Shown here: positions 44,654 to 53,633 of the stretch, one piece after another | Position numbering within the stretch: the stretch's first letter is position 1 | How the letters are laid out: the number at the start of each line of letters is the position of its first letter | Assembly (NCBI GenBank): GCA_022844225.1 | Contig: JALHMC010000017.1 | Span: 1 to 64,000 of the forward strand | Origin: Hyphomicrobiaceae bacterium | GTDB lineage: Bacteria > Pseudomonadota > Alphaproteobacteria > Rhizobiales > Hyphomicrobiaceae | DNA length: 64,000 nt | Reading direction: 5' to 3' | Position numbers and translations under genes: made by a program | The notes under the pieces: model-generated | The model's input: only the letters and a program-made list of their open reading frames with translations | What the model was told of the DNA's origin: nothing | Database searches by the model: none

Positions 44654-46358
44654 ACTTGCGCTCCAGCCGCCAAGCGATCGTCGTCTCGCCCGGCGTAGAT
44701 GTGCGCGCGACGATCTGATGGGAGGGCGTCGGCCCTTGGCTCTGGGCATAGTCCTTCGCTGTCTCCACCGAACAACGGGCACTCGAGACAGTCAGCAACC
44801 AGCTCCGCCCGCTGGAGGGGAAGATGGTGATCCCGCCGGACGCCTCGACACGCCATCTGGCGTCAAACGGAAGGTGGAAGCGAGCCGCGACCGGCAGGTC
44901 GCGTGGCAGTCTCAACGTTCCTTGTGGCGGCCCGAGCACATCCGTGCCTTCGATCGCCGACCCGTCGGGGTGCAGTCTCAATCGACGCTCGTGGATCAGG
45001 CCAAACCGCCCCAAGTATCCGTCGTGCCTTGCCACGAGGTGGGCGTCTCCTTCGCTCTCGAGAAGGCTGGCTGTCACAGAGTCCGGGCCGGTCAGTGCCA
45101 GGCCACCAAGCAGGCGCTCGAGCCGGCTCGAATGGACTAAGCGTGCCGAGGATTGCTCGTCCACGACAAGCGTGGAGTGACTGGCAGTGGCACGCGCATC
45201 GGCGATCCAGCGCTTATGGCCCAGCCCGGGCGCGCCCGCATTGACGATGATAGGTACGCCGTCGTGCGACATCTCGAATGACAGCGCGCCAGCGTGTGCG
45301 AACCCGGACTGAAGTAGTCCCATCGGCCGGCCGCAGTCGACGATGACAATGGTCTCTCCGCGTTGCAGTCGTGCATAACCGGATGGCCCTGGTGCCTGGG
45401 TAACCGGTTGGCTCGGCACTGCCTCGACGGCCAAGACGGTTGCAACGGCTTCGACTCGTGGCGCGCCGACGCCATTGAAGCGAGCCAACGTTCCTGGAGC
45501 GATCGTCATCGCTCTCAGATGACTCAACATCCTGTCCACCGTCGTGGTCAGCTCCATGGGAGCGGCCAACCCTCGAGCCGCATAGCATTGCCGGATGGGA
45601 AGGATATCCAGCAACGCCTCGAGCACTATTTCCGGATTGCGAGTCACGTGCCCGCCGTCAGGCAGGATCTGCTGGCGTAGTTCCGTCATCAACCGGGCCT
45701 CAGCCGCGGGAAGATTGCGCTCGTACCCGTCGGTCGCAAGGCAAACCAGGGTCATTGCCATCGTGCATGCGAGACGCGGATAACCGTGCGCCGCTCGATG
45801 ACTAGCCGCGTCCAGAGCTCGCAATTCGCCAGCGATTGCGCGGGTGAACATACGGTAGAATTCGGCATCGGCTTCTTCCAGGAGAAAGCCGGCATTGACC
45901 ACGAACGATGTAACACGGCGGGCGATCACCTCCGGCTCGGCCGCGATGCCGCGACCGCCAGGCCGTCCCCGGTTTCGGCGGCACCAGTCTTCAACGAGGC
46001 GTCGTGCGGTCTCGATCGCCGACGGATCGCCCGATTCCCTCAGGCTACCCAGCCAGCTGAATCCATTGAGGGCCCGTGACCAGGCTCGATCCGGGGCTCC
46101 GCACCCGAAGGGGGAGCTGCCAGCGAGTTCCACGACGACGCCGTCCAAACCCATCTGGCCTTCTGCCAACTCGTCGACGAGGCTTGGATCGACCGGTCTC
46201 ATATCCGAGGGTATGAACAGCAACTGATCCGCCCGGGCTTTCAGTAGTGTCCACCCGAGTCCCGGGGCCGTTGCCAGTCGGCTCTTCGCGGCCATCACCG
46301 ACGATCGCGCAGCATGCCGCGCGATGAAGAGCCGCTCGCCCAACGTCGGAGCGCTCAT
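44652..46358 (-). CDS. Heparinase II/III-family protein
   Basis: A 568-residue protein. The helical toroid region (about residues 60-310) includes NGFSWLGSLRESGDPSAIE and NPEIVLEALLDILPIRQCY; the C-terminal beta-domain has SFEMSHDGVPIIVNAGAPG and DARATASHSTLVVDEQSSARL, typical of the heparinase II/III-like family. No signal peptide is obvious. In Hyphomicrobiales these genes sit beside purH, and the substrate is unproven. The ATG at 46358 is taken. It is divergent from the SDR gene, with a 224-bp gap. Confidence 0.85.
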   Translation of the reverse strand: MSAPTLGERLFIARHAARSSVMAAKSRLATAPGLGWTLLKARADQLLFIPSDMRPVDPSLVDELAEGQMGLDGVVVELAGSSPFGCGAPDRAWSRALNGFSWLGSLRESGDPSAIETARRLVEDWCRRNRGRPGGRGIAAEPEVIARRVTSFVVNAGFLLEEADAEFYRMFTRAIAGELRALDAASHRAAHGYPRLACTMAMTLVCLATDGYERNLPAAEARLMTELRQQILPDGGHVTRNPEIVLEALLDILPIRQCYAARGLAAPMELTTTVDRMLSHLRAMTIAPGTLARFNGVGAPRVEAVATVLAVEAVPSQPVTQAPGPSGYARLQRGETIVIVDCGRPMGLLQSGFAHAGALSFEMSHDGVPIIVNAGAPGLGHKRWIADARATASHSTLVVDEQSSARLVHSSRLERLLGGLALTGPDSVTASLLESEGDAHLVARHDGYLGRFGLIHERRLRLHPDGSAIEGTDVLGPPQGTLRLPRDLPVAARFHLPFDARWRVEASGGITIFPSSGRSWLLTVSSARCSVETAKDYAQSQGPTPSHQIVARTSTPGETTIAWRLERK

Positions 46359-46582
46359 TGTGTGTCCTCCGCCACCGTGGTTGGCCGATGTCCGATGCCA
46401 GGCGTCTCATCGGCCTTTAGCCCCGTGAGCGATCATCGCATAGTCAACGCGCACGCGGGACACAAGATGACCGACTGGCGCTGCCGAGGGTTGTGCGCTT
46501 TGGTTCGTCATTGGAGTTGACGGCCAGAGATGCGGATGCCTTCCTGCGCGGCACTCACAGGATCAGGCACCGGAGAATGGCA

Positions 46583-47350
46583 ATGGTCGAGCTGCCCAGA
46601 ACACCGTCGTTCCGCCTCGACGGGAGGCGGGCACTGGTGACCGGGGCGGGTCGTGGTATCGGTCTCGCAGCCGCTGCGGCCTTGGCGGAAGCCGGTGCCC
46701 ACATCGTCCTTGCCGCGCGAACCCGTTCCGACCTCGAGGAGGTTCACGACGCCATCGCCAGGGCTGGTGGCTCGTCGGAGGTGCTGGTGCTCGATGTTCT
46801 GGATGACGCTGCCGTGCGTCGCGAGGTCGCGACCCGACCGCCGTTCCACGTTCTCGTCAATAACGCGGGAATCAATCGTCCTCAGCCGTTCATCGAGTTC
46901 AAGACCGAAGATCTGGATCTGCTGCTCGATCTGAATGTCCGTGCGGCGTTCGTCGTTGCCCAAGCTGTCGCCAAGCGGATGGTCGAGACCGAGACCCGCG
47001 GCGCCCTGATCCACATCTCGTCGCAGATGGCTTTCACGACCGGCCCAGGCCGGACCGTTTATTGTGCAACGAAAGCTGCCCTCGAGGGGCTCTCGCGTGC
47101 GATTGCCGCAGAACTGGCTCCAAAGGGGATACGTTCCGTTACGCTCTGTCCGACTTTCGTCGAGACGCCGCTGGCGGCCCAGATGCTGGCGAAGCCGGAG
47201 TTTCGCGCGTTCGTGCTCGAGAAAATCAAACTCGGCCGTATTGGACAGGTCGAAGACCTGATGGGCGCGATCGTCTATCTCGCATCCGATGCTTCAGGGC
47301 TCGTGACAGGCACTCACCTTCTCGTCGATGGCGGCTGGACGCTTGGGTGA
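46583..47350 (+). CDS. SDR-family oxidoreductase (3-oxoacyl-ACP reductase/gluconate dehydrogenase-like)
   Basis: A 255-residue classical SDR with TGAGRGIG, NNAG and an intact triad: Ser in HISSQMA and YxxxK in VYCATKAALEG. The C-terminal VTGTHLLVDGGWTLG is typical. It reduces or oxidises a hydroxyl/keto group with NAD(P). The ATG at 46583 has GGAG 7 bp upstream; the ATG at 46577 has it too close. No neighbour indicates the substrate. Confidence 0.88.
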   Translation: MVELPRTPSFRLDGRRALVTGAGRGIGLAAAAALAEAGAHIVLAARTRSDLEEVHDAIARAGGSSEVLVLDVLDDAAVRREVATRPPFHVLVNNAGINRPQPFIEFKTEDLDLLLDLNVRAAFVVAQAVAKRMVETETRGALIHISSQMAFTTGPGRTVYCATKAALEGLSRAIAAELAPKGIRSVTLCPTFVETPLAAQMLAKPEFRAFVLEKIKLGRIGQVEDLMGAIVYLASDASGLVTGTHLLVDGGWTLG

Positions 47351-47674
47351 GGAGTTGCACCCGCCATGGAGGCAGATGGTGGATCACGGGGGAGGCAGAC
47401 CGCCGGAGTGGCCGCTTGCCTGTGATTGGCTAGATTACTTGGCGATTCCGCGTCGACAAGCGAACTCGGGGCGTTAGTCAAAGCGTTGCCACCGGTCGCG
47501 GGAGTCGAAGTGGTGAGAACGCCTTGTCGTCGCCGGAATTGTAGCGTTCTGCAGAGAGGTGCCAACTCGTCCGGAAGGGCAGGCGGCGATCCGGACGGTG
47601 GCGTGCGTGGCAGTCACGACTGCTAATGTGCAGCTTCGATCCATCTTGACGCACAGCGAATGGGTACATGACGT
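47351..47674. other. 324-bp intergenic region before hdaA
   Basis: Short overlapping frames on both strands but no gene with a credible start or product. The distance is larger than most gaps here. I see no clear hairpin or operator apart from the likely hdaA promoter. Confidence 0.5.
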
Positions 47675-48358
47675 ATGGCGGCATTCGAGCAACTGGTGCT
47701 CGATCTAGGGCACCGAACAGCGCTAGGCGCCGAGGATTTCCTGGTTGGGGGTTCGAATGCGGCGGCGGTAGCCCTGGTTGATCGGTGGCCGGATTGGCCC
47801 GCGCCTGCGGCGCTGGTCGTCGGCCCTGCGCGATCCGGGAAGACGCACCTCGCCCACGTCTGGCAACTGCGCTCAGGCGCGGATATCGTCTCGGCTGCCG
47901 ATCTGTCCGAAGACGTAGTTCCACGCTTCGAGACGACGCAAGCGCTTATCATCGAAGATTTGGATCGCGGGTTATCCTGCGAGCGCACGCTTTTTCACCT
48001 GCTCAACCTGACGCGCGAACGCGGAGCTGGTATGTTCATGACGTCGGCGGTCCCACCCGGAGACCTGCCAATTGCCTTGCCAGATCTCCGATCGCGCCTG
48101 CGTGCAGCCGTCACGGTGGAGATCCTTGCTCCCGATGACGGTCTCTTGCGCGCGGTTCTCGTCAAGCATTTCGCTGACCGGCAGCTGTCAGTCGATCCAC
48201 AAGTCGTCGCCTGGCTGCTCGTCAACATGGAGCGAACGATGGCCGACGCGGCGCGCATCGTTGAAGCGATCGACCGGCTGGCGCTGGCGTCCCGCAGGAA
48301 GGTGACGCGCACGCTGGCCGCCGACGCGCTGGGCCGGATCAATCAAGGGGCCGTCTAA
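47675..48358 (+). CDS. hdaA: DnaA-homologous regulator HdaA
   Basis: A 227-residue AAA+ protein: FEQLVLDLGHRTALGAEDFL at the N-terminus, Walker A GPARSGKT (50-57), Walker B ALIIEDLDRG, and RLRAAVTVEI near the sensor region. It lacks the DnaA DNA-binding domain. HdaA with the sliding clamp stimulates DnaA-ATP hydrolysis and limits re-initiation. It converges with the carbonic-anhydrase gene and overlaps its stop by 4 bp (CTAA). The ribosome site is weak. Confidence 0.9.
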   Translation: MAAFEQLVLDLGHRTALGAEDFLVGGSNAAAVALVDRWPDWPAPAALVVGPARSGKTHLAHVWQLRSGADIVSAADLSEDVVPRFETTQALIIEDLDRGLSCERTLFHLLNLTRERGAGMFMTSAVPPGDLPIALPDLRSRLRAAVTVEILAPDDGLLRAVLVKHFADRQLSVDPQVVAWLLVNMERTMADAARIVEAIDRLALASRRKVTRTLAADALGRINQGAV

Positions 48359-49017
48359 GCGCCTGGACGTAGATCGGGTGGGGCCGCTGGCACTGTCTTG
48401 AAGACGCCGGTATCCCAATCGAGCCAGTGCAGTTCGCCTTCGCCGATCGAGAACCAAGCACCGTGAAGGTTCAACTCGCCCTGTTCGACCCGCTGCTTCA
48501 CGAAGGGAAACGTCATCAGATTGCCGAGCGAATGCTGAATGGCCATCCTTTCAAGAGACTGTTGCCTAGCCTCTGGGAGGGTATTGGGCATACGCTCGAG
48601 CAGCTCGTCGCGAACGCCGGCGATCTGCTCCACCCATGGACCAATGAACTGACCGAGGGGTCTGTGTTCCGCCGCCATCAGAGCCGCGGTGATGCCACCG
48701 CACATGCCGTGACCCATCACGACGATGTTCTCAACCTTTAGTTGCGTTACTGCGAATTCGAGCGCAGCAGACGTGCCATGATAGGTGCCTTGCGACTCGC
48801 AAGGAGGGACGAGCGCAGCAACGTTGCGCACCACGAACAATTCGCCCGGGGCCGCTGAAAAGATCGTCGCGGGATCAACGCGACTGTCGGCGCACGCGAT
48901 GATCATCGTCTTCGGCCGCTGATTGGTCGCGACGGCTCTATAGCGATCAGCTTCGGTGATGTATCGACCGTTCCGGAAATTCGAATAGCCCGTGCGGAGT
49001 TCGGCAGGAATGTTCAT
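48355..49017 (-). CDS. Beta-class carbonic anhydrase
   Basis: A 220-residue zinc enzyme interconverting CO2 and bicarbonate. Zn ligands are C42 (IIACADSRVDP), H103 and C106 (MGHGMCGGITAAL), with D44 and R46 as the catalytic dyad. It begins MNIPAELRTGYSNF. The ATG at 49017 is taken. Bicarbonate supply fits carboxylation and oxalate or C4 metabolism in the region. It is divergent from the OxyR-like gene, 415 bp away. Confidence 0.93.
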   Translation of the reverse strand: MNIPAELRTGYSNFRNGRYITEADRYRAVATNQRPKTMIIACADSRVDPATIFSAAPGELFVVRNVAALVPPCESQGTYHGTSAALEFAVTQLKVENIVVMGHGMCGGITAALMAAEHRPLGQFIGPWVEQIAGVRDELLERMPNTLPEARQQSLERMAIQHSLGNLMTFPFVKQRVEQGELNLHGAWFSIGEGELHWLDWDTGVFKTVPAAPPDLRPGA

Positions 49018-49432
49018 GTGCTTTGCGTCTCGGGACTGTTGGCTTGTAGGTGTGTTGCTGCGGGCTGACGGCCATGATCGGGAAGTTTCTGGGGGATGTC
49101 GACGCGAATGACGACTGCAGCCTGCGCATGTCCGTTTACAGAGCTGACGACGGCAAACTCACAGATCTTGGTTATCAGCTCGCGTGTCCCCATCAGAACA
49201 GTTTGAGCCGATTTCTGTCGTTCCAGTCCGGTCATTTTTGTCCCCCGCCTTCCAAAGCCACCAGCACCTCTCGAGATGAAGTACCTCTGACTTGCAAGTG
49301 GGCGAGCGTTGGCGTTCCATCCAATCGGTAGATGCGGTCCAACTGATCGGAGATTCCGATCGTTTGAGACTGCGGGGGGTGCCCTTTCCTATATGGCCGG
49401 GATGCCCATTGTGCTCCAGCAAAGAGGCCCAG
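49018..49432. other. 415-bp divergent gap between carbonic anhydrase and the OxyR-like regulator
   Basis: Candidate small frames exist on both strands (for example 49014-49235 minus, 73 codons, overlapping the carbonic-anhydrase ATG by ATGA), but none has a recognisable product and they overlap one another. The gap is long enough for two promoters and an operator. Confidence 0.4.
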
Positions 49433-50353
49433 GTGCCAAATCTTCGCCAGCTCGAGTACCTCGTTGCACTTGCCGATACGCTCAACTTCAAGCGGGCAGC
49501 CGAGCGTACGAACGCAACGCAGCCGACGCTGAGCGAGCAGCTGCGGGTGCTCGAGGAAAGGCTGTGCGTGCAACTCGTGGAGCGCTCGCCTAGGCGCGTG
49601 GTGCTGACACCGATCGGACTCCAAGTCGTGGAGATCGCGCGCCGCATGCTGAGAGACGCTGATGAAATCCGCATACTCACGGCGAGCGGCGGCCGCGAGT
49701 TGTCCGGCCTGCTCCGCCTTGGATTGCCAGCTACGATTGGCCCCTACCTGCTTCCCTGCGCCCTCCCCCGGCTTCATGCGTCCTATCCCAACCTCAAGCT
49801 CTATGTCCGTGAGAGTCTTCCCGACGAGTTGCCGAGGATGCTGGAGGATGCACGCTTGGATCTCGTAATCACTTTGCTACCGGTAGCGGGTGGCGAGTTC
49901 TGCAGCGTTCCGTTGTTCCGGGAGCCGCTCGTGTTGACGGTTGCAAGCGATCACCCGTTGGCCGGCCGCACCAGTGTCCGCCGCGACGAACTGAGCGGCT
50001 TAGATGTTCTGACGCTAGGCCCTGGCCATCAGCTTCACGACGCGGTCCTGGCTCTCTGCGAGGAGTTTGGAGCGAACCTTCGTTCGGATTTCGAAGGAAC
50101 CAGTCTTCATACGCTCCGGGAGATGGTTGTCATGGGACTGGGTGTGACATTCCTCCCTGGGCTCTACATCCAGCGGGAGATCGAGAGCGACCCGAACCTC
50201 AAAACCATCCCGATCGAGGGCCGCTCAATCTACCGCACCGTCGGACTGGTCTGGCGCAAGACAAGTTCTCTGGACGCTGATTATGAACGGCTCGCCGACT
50301 TCTTCCGAAAGGCTGTCGCCGAGGGGTTCTCGGGTATCACGACGCTGACCTAA
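49433..50353 (+). CDS. LysR-family regulator, OxyR-like
   Basis: A 306-residue LTTR with GTG start and AGAGG upstream. The N-terminal helix-turn-helix has LRQLEYLVALADTLNFKRAA and NATQPTLSEQLRVLEERL; the effector domain aligns over its length with OxyR (GTSLHTLREMVVMGLGVTF, YRTVGLVWR). Against E. coli OxyR the second redox Cys is kept (C209), but the peroxide-reactive C199 is Gln (Q200, GPGHQLHDA instead of GHCLRDQ). So it cannot sense H2O2 by the known C199-C208 disulfide. The bound signal is unknown. It may control the divergent carbonic anhydrase or the GMC oxidoreductase that follows. Confidence 0.85.
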   Translation: MPNLRQLEYLVALADTLNFKRAAERTNATQPTLSEQLRVLEERLCVQLVERSPRRVVLTPIGLQVVEIARRMLRDADEIRILTASGGRELSGLLRLGLPATIGPYLLPCALPRLHASYPNLKLYVRESLPDELPRMLEDARLDLVITLLPVAGGEFCSVPLFREPLVLTVASDHPLAGRTSVRRDELSGLDVLTLGPGHQLHDAVLALCEEFGANLRSDFEGTSLHTLREMVVMGLGVTFLPGLYIQREIESDPNLKTIPIEGRSIYRTVGLVWRKTSSLDADYERLADFFRKAVAEGFSGITTLT

Positions 50354-50437
50354 TCGTTTGCATCGCGCGAGCCCAAGCGCATCATGGACGGGCCGCTACA
50401 TTCGGGTAAGCTTGTCCGGACATCGGCGGAGGGAAAC

Positions 50438-52063
50438 GTGCGCGAAGAGGACAGCGAGAGCTACGATTACATCGTCGTTGGGGCAGGATCGGCAGGTGCG
50501 GCAGTCGCAAGCCGGCTCTCCGAGAACTCCCGCAATCGTGTCCTGCTGCTGGAAGCGGGGCCGGCGTCTCATCCTTGGGCGCGCATTCCGATCGGCTACG
50601 CGAAGTTGCTCACCAACCCGGCTGCCAACTGGCTCTATTCTTCGGAGCCCGAGCCGAACACCAACGGTCGCCGGCTCCCCGTGCCTCGTGGTCGAATTCT
50701 CGGCGGCTCGAGCTCGATCAATGGGCTCGCCTTCGTGCGCGGCCAAGCCCAGGATTTCGACACTTGGGCTCAAATGGGCAATCGCGGCTGGAGCTACCGG
50801 GACGTGTTGCCATTCTTCAAGCGAATGGAAAGCTACCAAGGGGACGGTGACGATACCTACCGTGGGCGCGAAGGCCCGTTGCGTATCACCAATCCCGTTC
50901 CGCGTGATCCTTTGATCAAGGCGATCATCGAGGCAGCGGGGCAGGTCGGCATTCGGCACAATCCGGATTACAACGGCGACCGTCAGGACGGCATCGCCAT
51001 GAGTCAGGCGTCGATCTACAATGGTCGCCGCATGAGCACGGCGTATTGCTATCTGGAGGCGATCGGGAAGCGGCCCAACCTCGTCATCGAGACCGGTGCT
51101 CTCACACGACGTGTCGTCCTCGACGGCAAGCGATGCACCGGAGTGCGCTATGCGATCGGTGAGAGCGAAAGGATCGCGCGCGCTTCGCGTGAGGTCATCA
51201 TAAGTGCTGGGTCGATCAATTCCCCCCAGCTACTCGAACTTTCGGGCATTGGGCAGGCTCAACGTCTCAAGGATCTCGGCATCGAGGTGCGCCATGCGCT
51301 GCCGGGCGTCGGAGAGAACCTCCGCGACCACTATGCCCCGCGCACGCGCTGGGCGGTCGCCGCGAAAGGCATGACTTTCAACGATCGTGGCCGAGGTCTG
51401 GGTCTCGTCAATCAGGCCCTGCGCTACATGATGGCCCAGGACAGCATGCTCGCGATGGTGGCGGCGCCGCTTCGCGCCTTTGTTTTTTCGAGAGATGGGC
51501 TCGAGTCGCCCGATCTTCTGCTGGGCTGGGTGCCGATGCTAACCGAGCCCGGGCCAAAGGGACCAAAGCTCTCCCGGCAGTCAGGCCTGACGTGCTATGC
51601 GCACCCGATGCGGCCTGAAAGCAAAGGCAGCATCCACATCACGTCAGCCGATCCTCATCGCCCACCGGCGATCAACTTCAATTTCCTATCAGACCCTTCC
51701 GACGCCGCGCTGACCGTTCGCGCGATCCGCATCGCTCAGTCGGTCATGTATGCGCCGGCGATGGCGCCCATGCAGGTTTCCGAGATTGCACCGGGACAAG
51801 CTCGCGAGACCGACGATGAGATCATCGATTGGGTCAGGCAGGCTGCCGAGACAACCTATCATCCGGTCGGTACCTGCAAAATGGGCTCCGATGCCATGGC
51901 GGTCGTCGATGAGCGCTTGAGAGTGCGTGGCATTCAGGGACTGCGCGTGGCGGATGCTTCGATCATGCCGACGCTGACCTCGGGCAATACGAATGCGCCG
52001 TCGATCATGATTGGCGAGAAAGCTGCCGATATGGTGTTGAAGGACGCGATGGCACTCGCCTGA
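50438..52063 (+). CDS. GMC-family FAD oxidoreductase (choline/alcohol dehydrogenase-like)
   Basis: A 541-residue flavoprotein with the FAD motif YDYIVVGAGSAGAAVASRL, the GMC signature GRILGGSSSINGL, and the catalytic His region TTYHPVGTCKMG with a closing SGNTNAPSIMIGEKAADM. It oxidises a primary alcohol to an aldehyde. The start is the GTG at 50438 with GGAGGG 4-5 bp upstream; an ATG at 50384 in frame has no such site and adds 18 residues. It follows the OxyR-like gene by 84 bp. The alcohol substrate is unknown. Confidence 0.9.
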   Translation: MREEDSESYDYIVVGAGSAGAAVASRLSENSRNRVLLLEAGPASHPWARIPIGYAKLLTNPAANWLYSSEPEPNTNGRRLPVPRGRILGGSSSINGLAFVRGQAQDFDTWAQMGNRGWSYRDVLPFFKRMESYQGDGDDTYRGREGPLRITNPVPRDPLIKAIIEAAGQVGIRHNPDYNGDRQDGIAMSQASIYNGRRMSTAYCYLEAIGKRPNLVIETGALTRRVVLDGKRCTGVRYAIGESERIARASREVIISAGSINSPQLLELSGIGQAQRLKDLGIEVRHALPGVGENLRDHYAPRTRWAVAAKGMTFNDRGRGLGLVNQALRYMMAQDSMLAMVAAPLRAFVFSRDGLESPDLLLGWVPMLTEPGPKGPKLSRQSGLTCYAHPMRPESKGSIHITSADPHRPPAINFNFLSDPSDAALTVRAIRIAQSVMYAPAMAPMQVSEIAPGQARETDDEIIDWVRQAAETTYHPVGTCKMGSDAMAVVDERLRVRGIQGLRVADASIMPTLTSGNTNAPSIMIGEKAADMVLKDAMALA

Positions 52064-52082
52064 AGACTGCGATCAAGCAGGT

Positions 52083-52131
52083 GCCACGTATGAAGACTTG
52101 CCCCCGGTCGGGGATGAGTGCCCAACGTGGC
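52083..52131. terminator. Nested inverted repeat between convergent genes
   Basis: GCCACGT (52083-52089) pairs with ACGTGGC (52125-52131), enclosing CCCCGGTCGGGG. It separates the GMC gene from the convergent moaE and could end either transcript; no T-tract follows. Confidence 0.4.
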
Positions 52132-52134
52132 GCC

Positions 52135-52617
52135 TTATCCGTTTACTTTGGCGCTTGGTACCTTTGGGGACCATCGTAACAGGGCAGCCTCGTCCGTCTC
52201 GCGTGCATCGACCCATTGGCCGGAGCCGTCCGCAGCCGTTTCCTTTTTCCAGAAGGGAGCGCGGCTCTTCAAATAATCCATCAGGTACTCTGCTGCCTCG
52301 AAGGCGGCTTGACGATGACGTGAAGCAGCAACCACGAGAACAATATTGTCACCGGGCTTCATCTCGCCGTAGCGGTGTATGATGCGGGTAGCGTCTAGCG
52401 GCCAGCGAGCGTGAGCATCGGCCTCGACCCTCTCCAGTTCCGCCTCGGTCATGCCGGGATAGTGCTCGAGCGTCATCGATGCAATTGCCCGGCCCTTTGC
52501 TTCGCCTCGCACGGTACCCGTGAAGGTTACGATGGCGCCGATGTCGGTTCGGCCTGCCGTCAGTGCGGCGATTTCACGGCCGACGTCGAAGTCCTCGGCC
52601 TGTACGCGAACGCTCAT
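52135..52617 (-). CDS. moaE: Molybdopterin synthase catalytic subunit MoaE
   Basis: A 160-residue MoaE that, with thiocarboxylated MoaD, inserts sulfur to make molybdopterin. It has GAIVTFTGTVRGEAKG, LEHYPGMTEAEL, IIHRYGEMKPGDNIVLV, HRQAAFEAAEYLMDYLKSRA and PFWKKE with the catalytic Lys. One base separates it from the moaD stop, so they are coupled. It is the third of the pgsA-moaD-moaE row. Confidence 0.95.
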   Translation of the reverse strand: MSVRVQAEDFDVGREIAALTAGRTDIGAIVTFTGTVRGEAKGRAIASMTLEHYPGMTEAELERVEADAHARWPLDATRIIHRYGEMKPGDNIVLVVAASRHRQAAFEAAEYLMDYLKSRAPFWKKETAADGSGQWVDARETDEAALLRWSPKVPSAKVNG

Positions 52618-52618
52618 C

Positions 52619-52870
52619 TCAGCCTCCCGTCACCGGCGGAAAGAATGCGATCTCTCTAGCGCCAGAGATGGGCGTGTCGGGCTTTACGTGCTGCTGGTTG
52701 ATGGCGGCACGCACAAGGTCGGGCCGCGCAAAAGCCTCCGCGTACTCGGGGCCGCGCGCCCTGAGCCAAGTCACTAACTCCGCGACCGTGCGGATTTCGC
52801 TCGGTAACTCCAGCGTCTCTCCGGCGCGGCCGATCCGCTCACGTACCCAGGCAAAATAGAGCAGCCTCAT
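52619..52870 (-). CDS. moaD: Molybdopterin synthase sulfur-carrier subunit MoaD
   Basis: An 83-residue ubiquitin-fold protein beginning RLLYFAWVRERIGRAGE and ending FFPPVTGG with the required di-glycine, the site of thiocarboxylation. It lies one base before moaE on the same strand and 66 bp after pgsA. Confidence 0.94.
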   Translation of the reverse strand: MRLLYFAWVRERIGRAGETLELPSEIRTVAELVTWLRARGPEYAEAFARPDLVRAAINQQHVKPDTPISGAREIAFFPPVTGG

Positions 52871-52936
52871 CGTCCTCGTACCTCAGTCGCGTCGGTTAGG
52901 CTTCAGCCGGATACAACTCCCCGCCCGCTCTTTTCA

Positions 52937-53524
52937 CTAACGATGCAAGGCAGATCGGATCGCGGCGGTCAGATAGCCTCCGCCTGTCCAGAGTGTCAGC
53001 AAGGCCGCCACCCAAAGCAGTAATGTACCGGCCGACATCACGCCCTTCACGATCCGCTCGCCGGCCGGTCCTGCCAAAAGGACACCAAGCGCCACCATTT
53101 GGAGTGTCGTCTTCCACTTGGCAAGGCGGGACACGTGTACACGCACGTTGAGTTCGGCCAGGAACTCGCGAAGCCCTGAAACCAGGATCTCCCTCGAGAG
53201 GATGATCAACGCGGCCCAGACACTGGTCGCCGAGATCGTGCCATCGTGCACCAGAAGAATCAGAGCTGCGCCAACCAATAATTTGTCGGCTATCGGATCC
53301 AGCATCCGGCCGAGCATGGATTGCTGTTGCCAAGCGCGAGCCAGGTAACCGTCCAGCCAATCGGTAATGCAGGCGGCAACGAAAATGGCGAGAGCAACCC
53401 ATCGCCGCTGATCGCCTTCCAGCAGCAGGAAGGTGGCTGCCATGGCAGGGACGGCCGCGATCCTGCCATAGGTCAGCAGGTTCGGCACGCTGGTCGGGCT
53501 GGTTCTGGTAATTGTGCCTTCCAT
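52937..53524 (-). CDS. pgsA: CDP-diacylglycerol-glycerol-3-phosphate 3-phosphatidyltransferase
   Basis: A 195-residue membrane enzyme that makes phosphatidylglycerol phosphate. The CDP-alcohol phosphotransferase motif is complete: D55-x2-D58-G-x2-A-R63-x8-G72-x3-D76-x3-D80 (in ITDWLDGYLAR and LGRMLDPIAD). Several hydrophobic helices follow. I chose ATG at 53524 (MEGTITRT); a GTG at 53545 is possible, and neither has a clear ribosome site. PG is also needed with the nearby acyltransferases for membrane lipids. Confidence 0.92.
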   Translation of the reverse strand: MEGTITRTSPTSVPNLLTYGRIAAVPAMAATFLLLEGDQRRWVALAIFVAACITDWLDGYLARAWQQQSMLGRMLDPIADKLLVGAALILLVHDGTISATSVWAALIILSREILVSGLREFLAELNVRVHVSRLAKWKTTLQMVALGVLLAGPAGERIVKGVMSAGTLLLWVAALLTLWTGGGYLTAAIRSALHR

Positions 53525-53633
53525 ACCTGTTTGGACCACTTTCACCTTGCGGGGTCAATTACATGGCGCGATGCCTCGTGCCTGCGTCCGAACCCGGCCT
53601 GCATACAACAGATGTCCTGTGATTGCGGTAACT

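Noticed and set aside
49014-49235. 73-codon minus-strand frame overlapping the carbonic anhydrase ATG
   Set aside because: No recognisable product, no good ribosome site and competing frames on the other strand; left unresolved.
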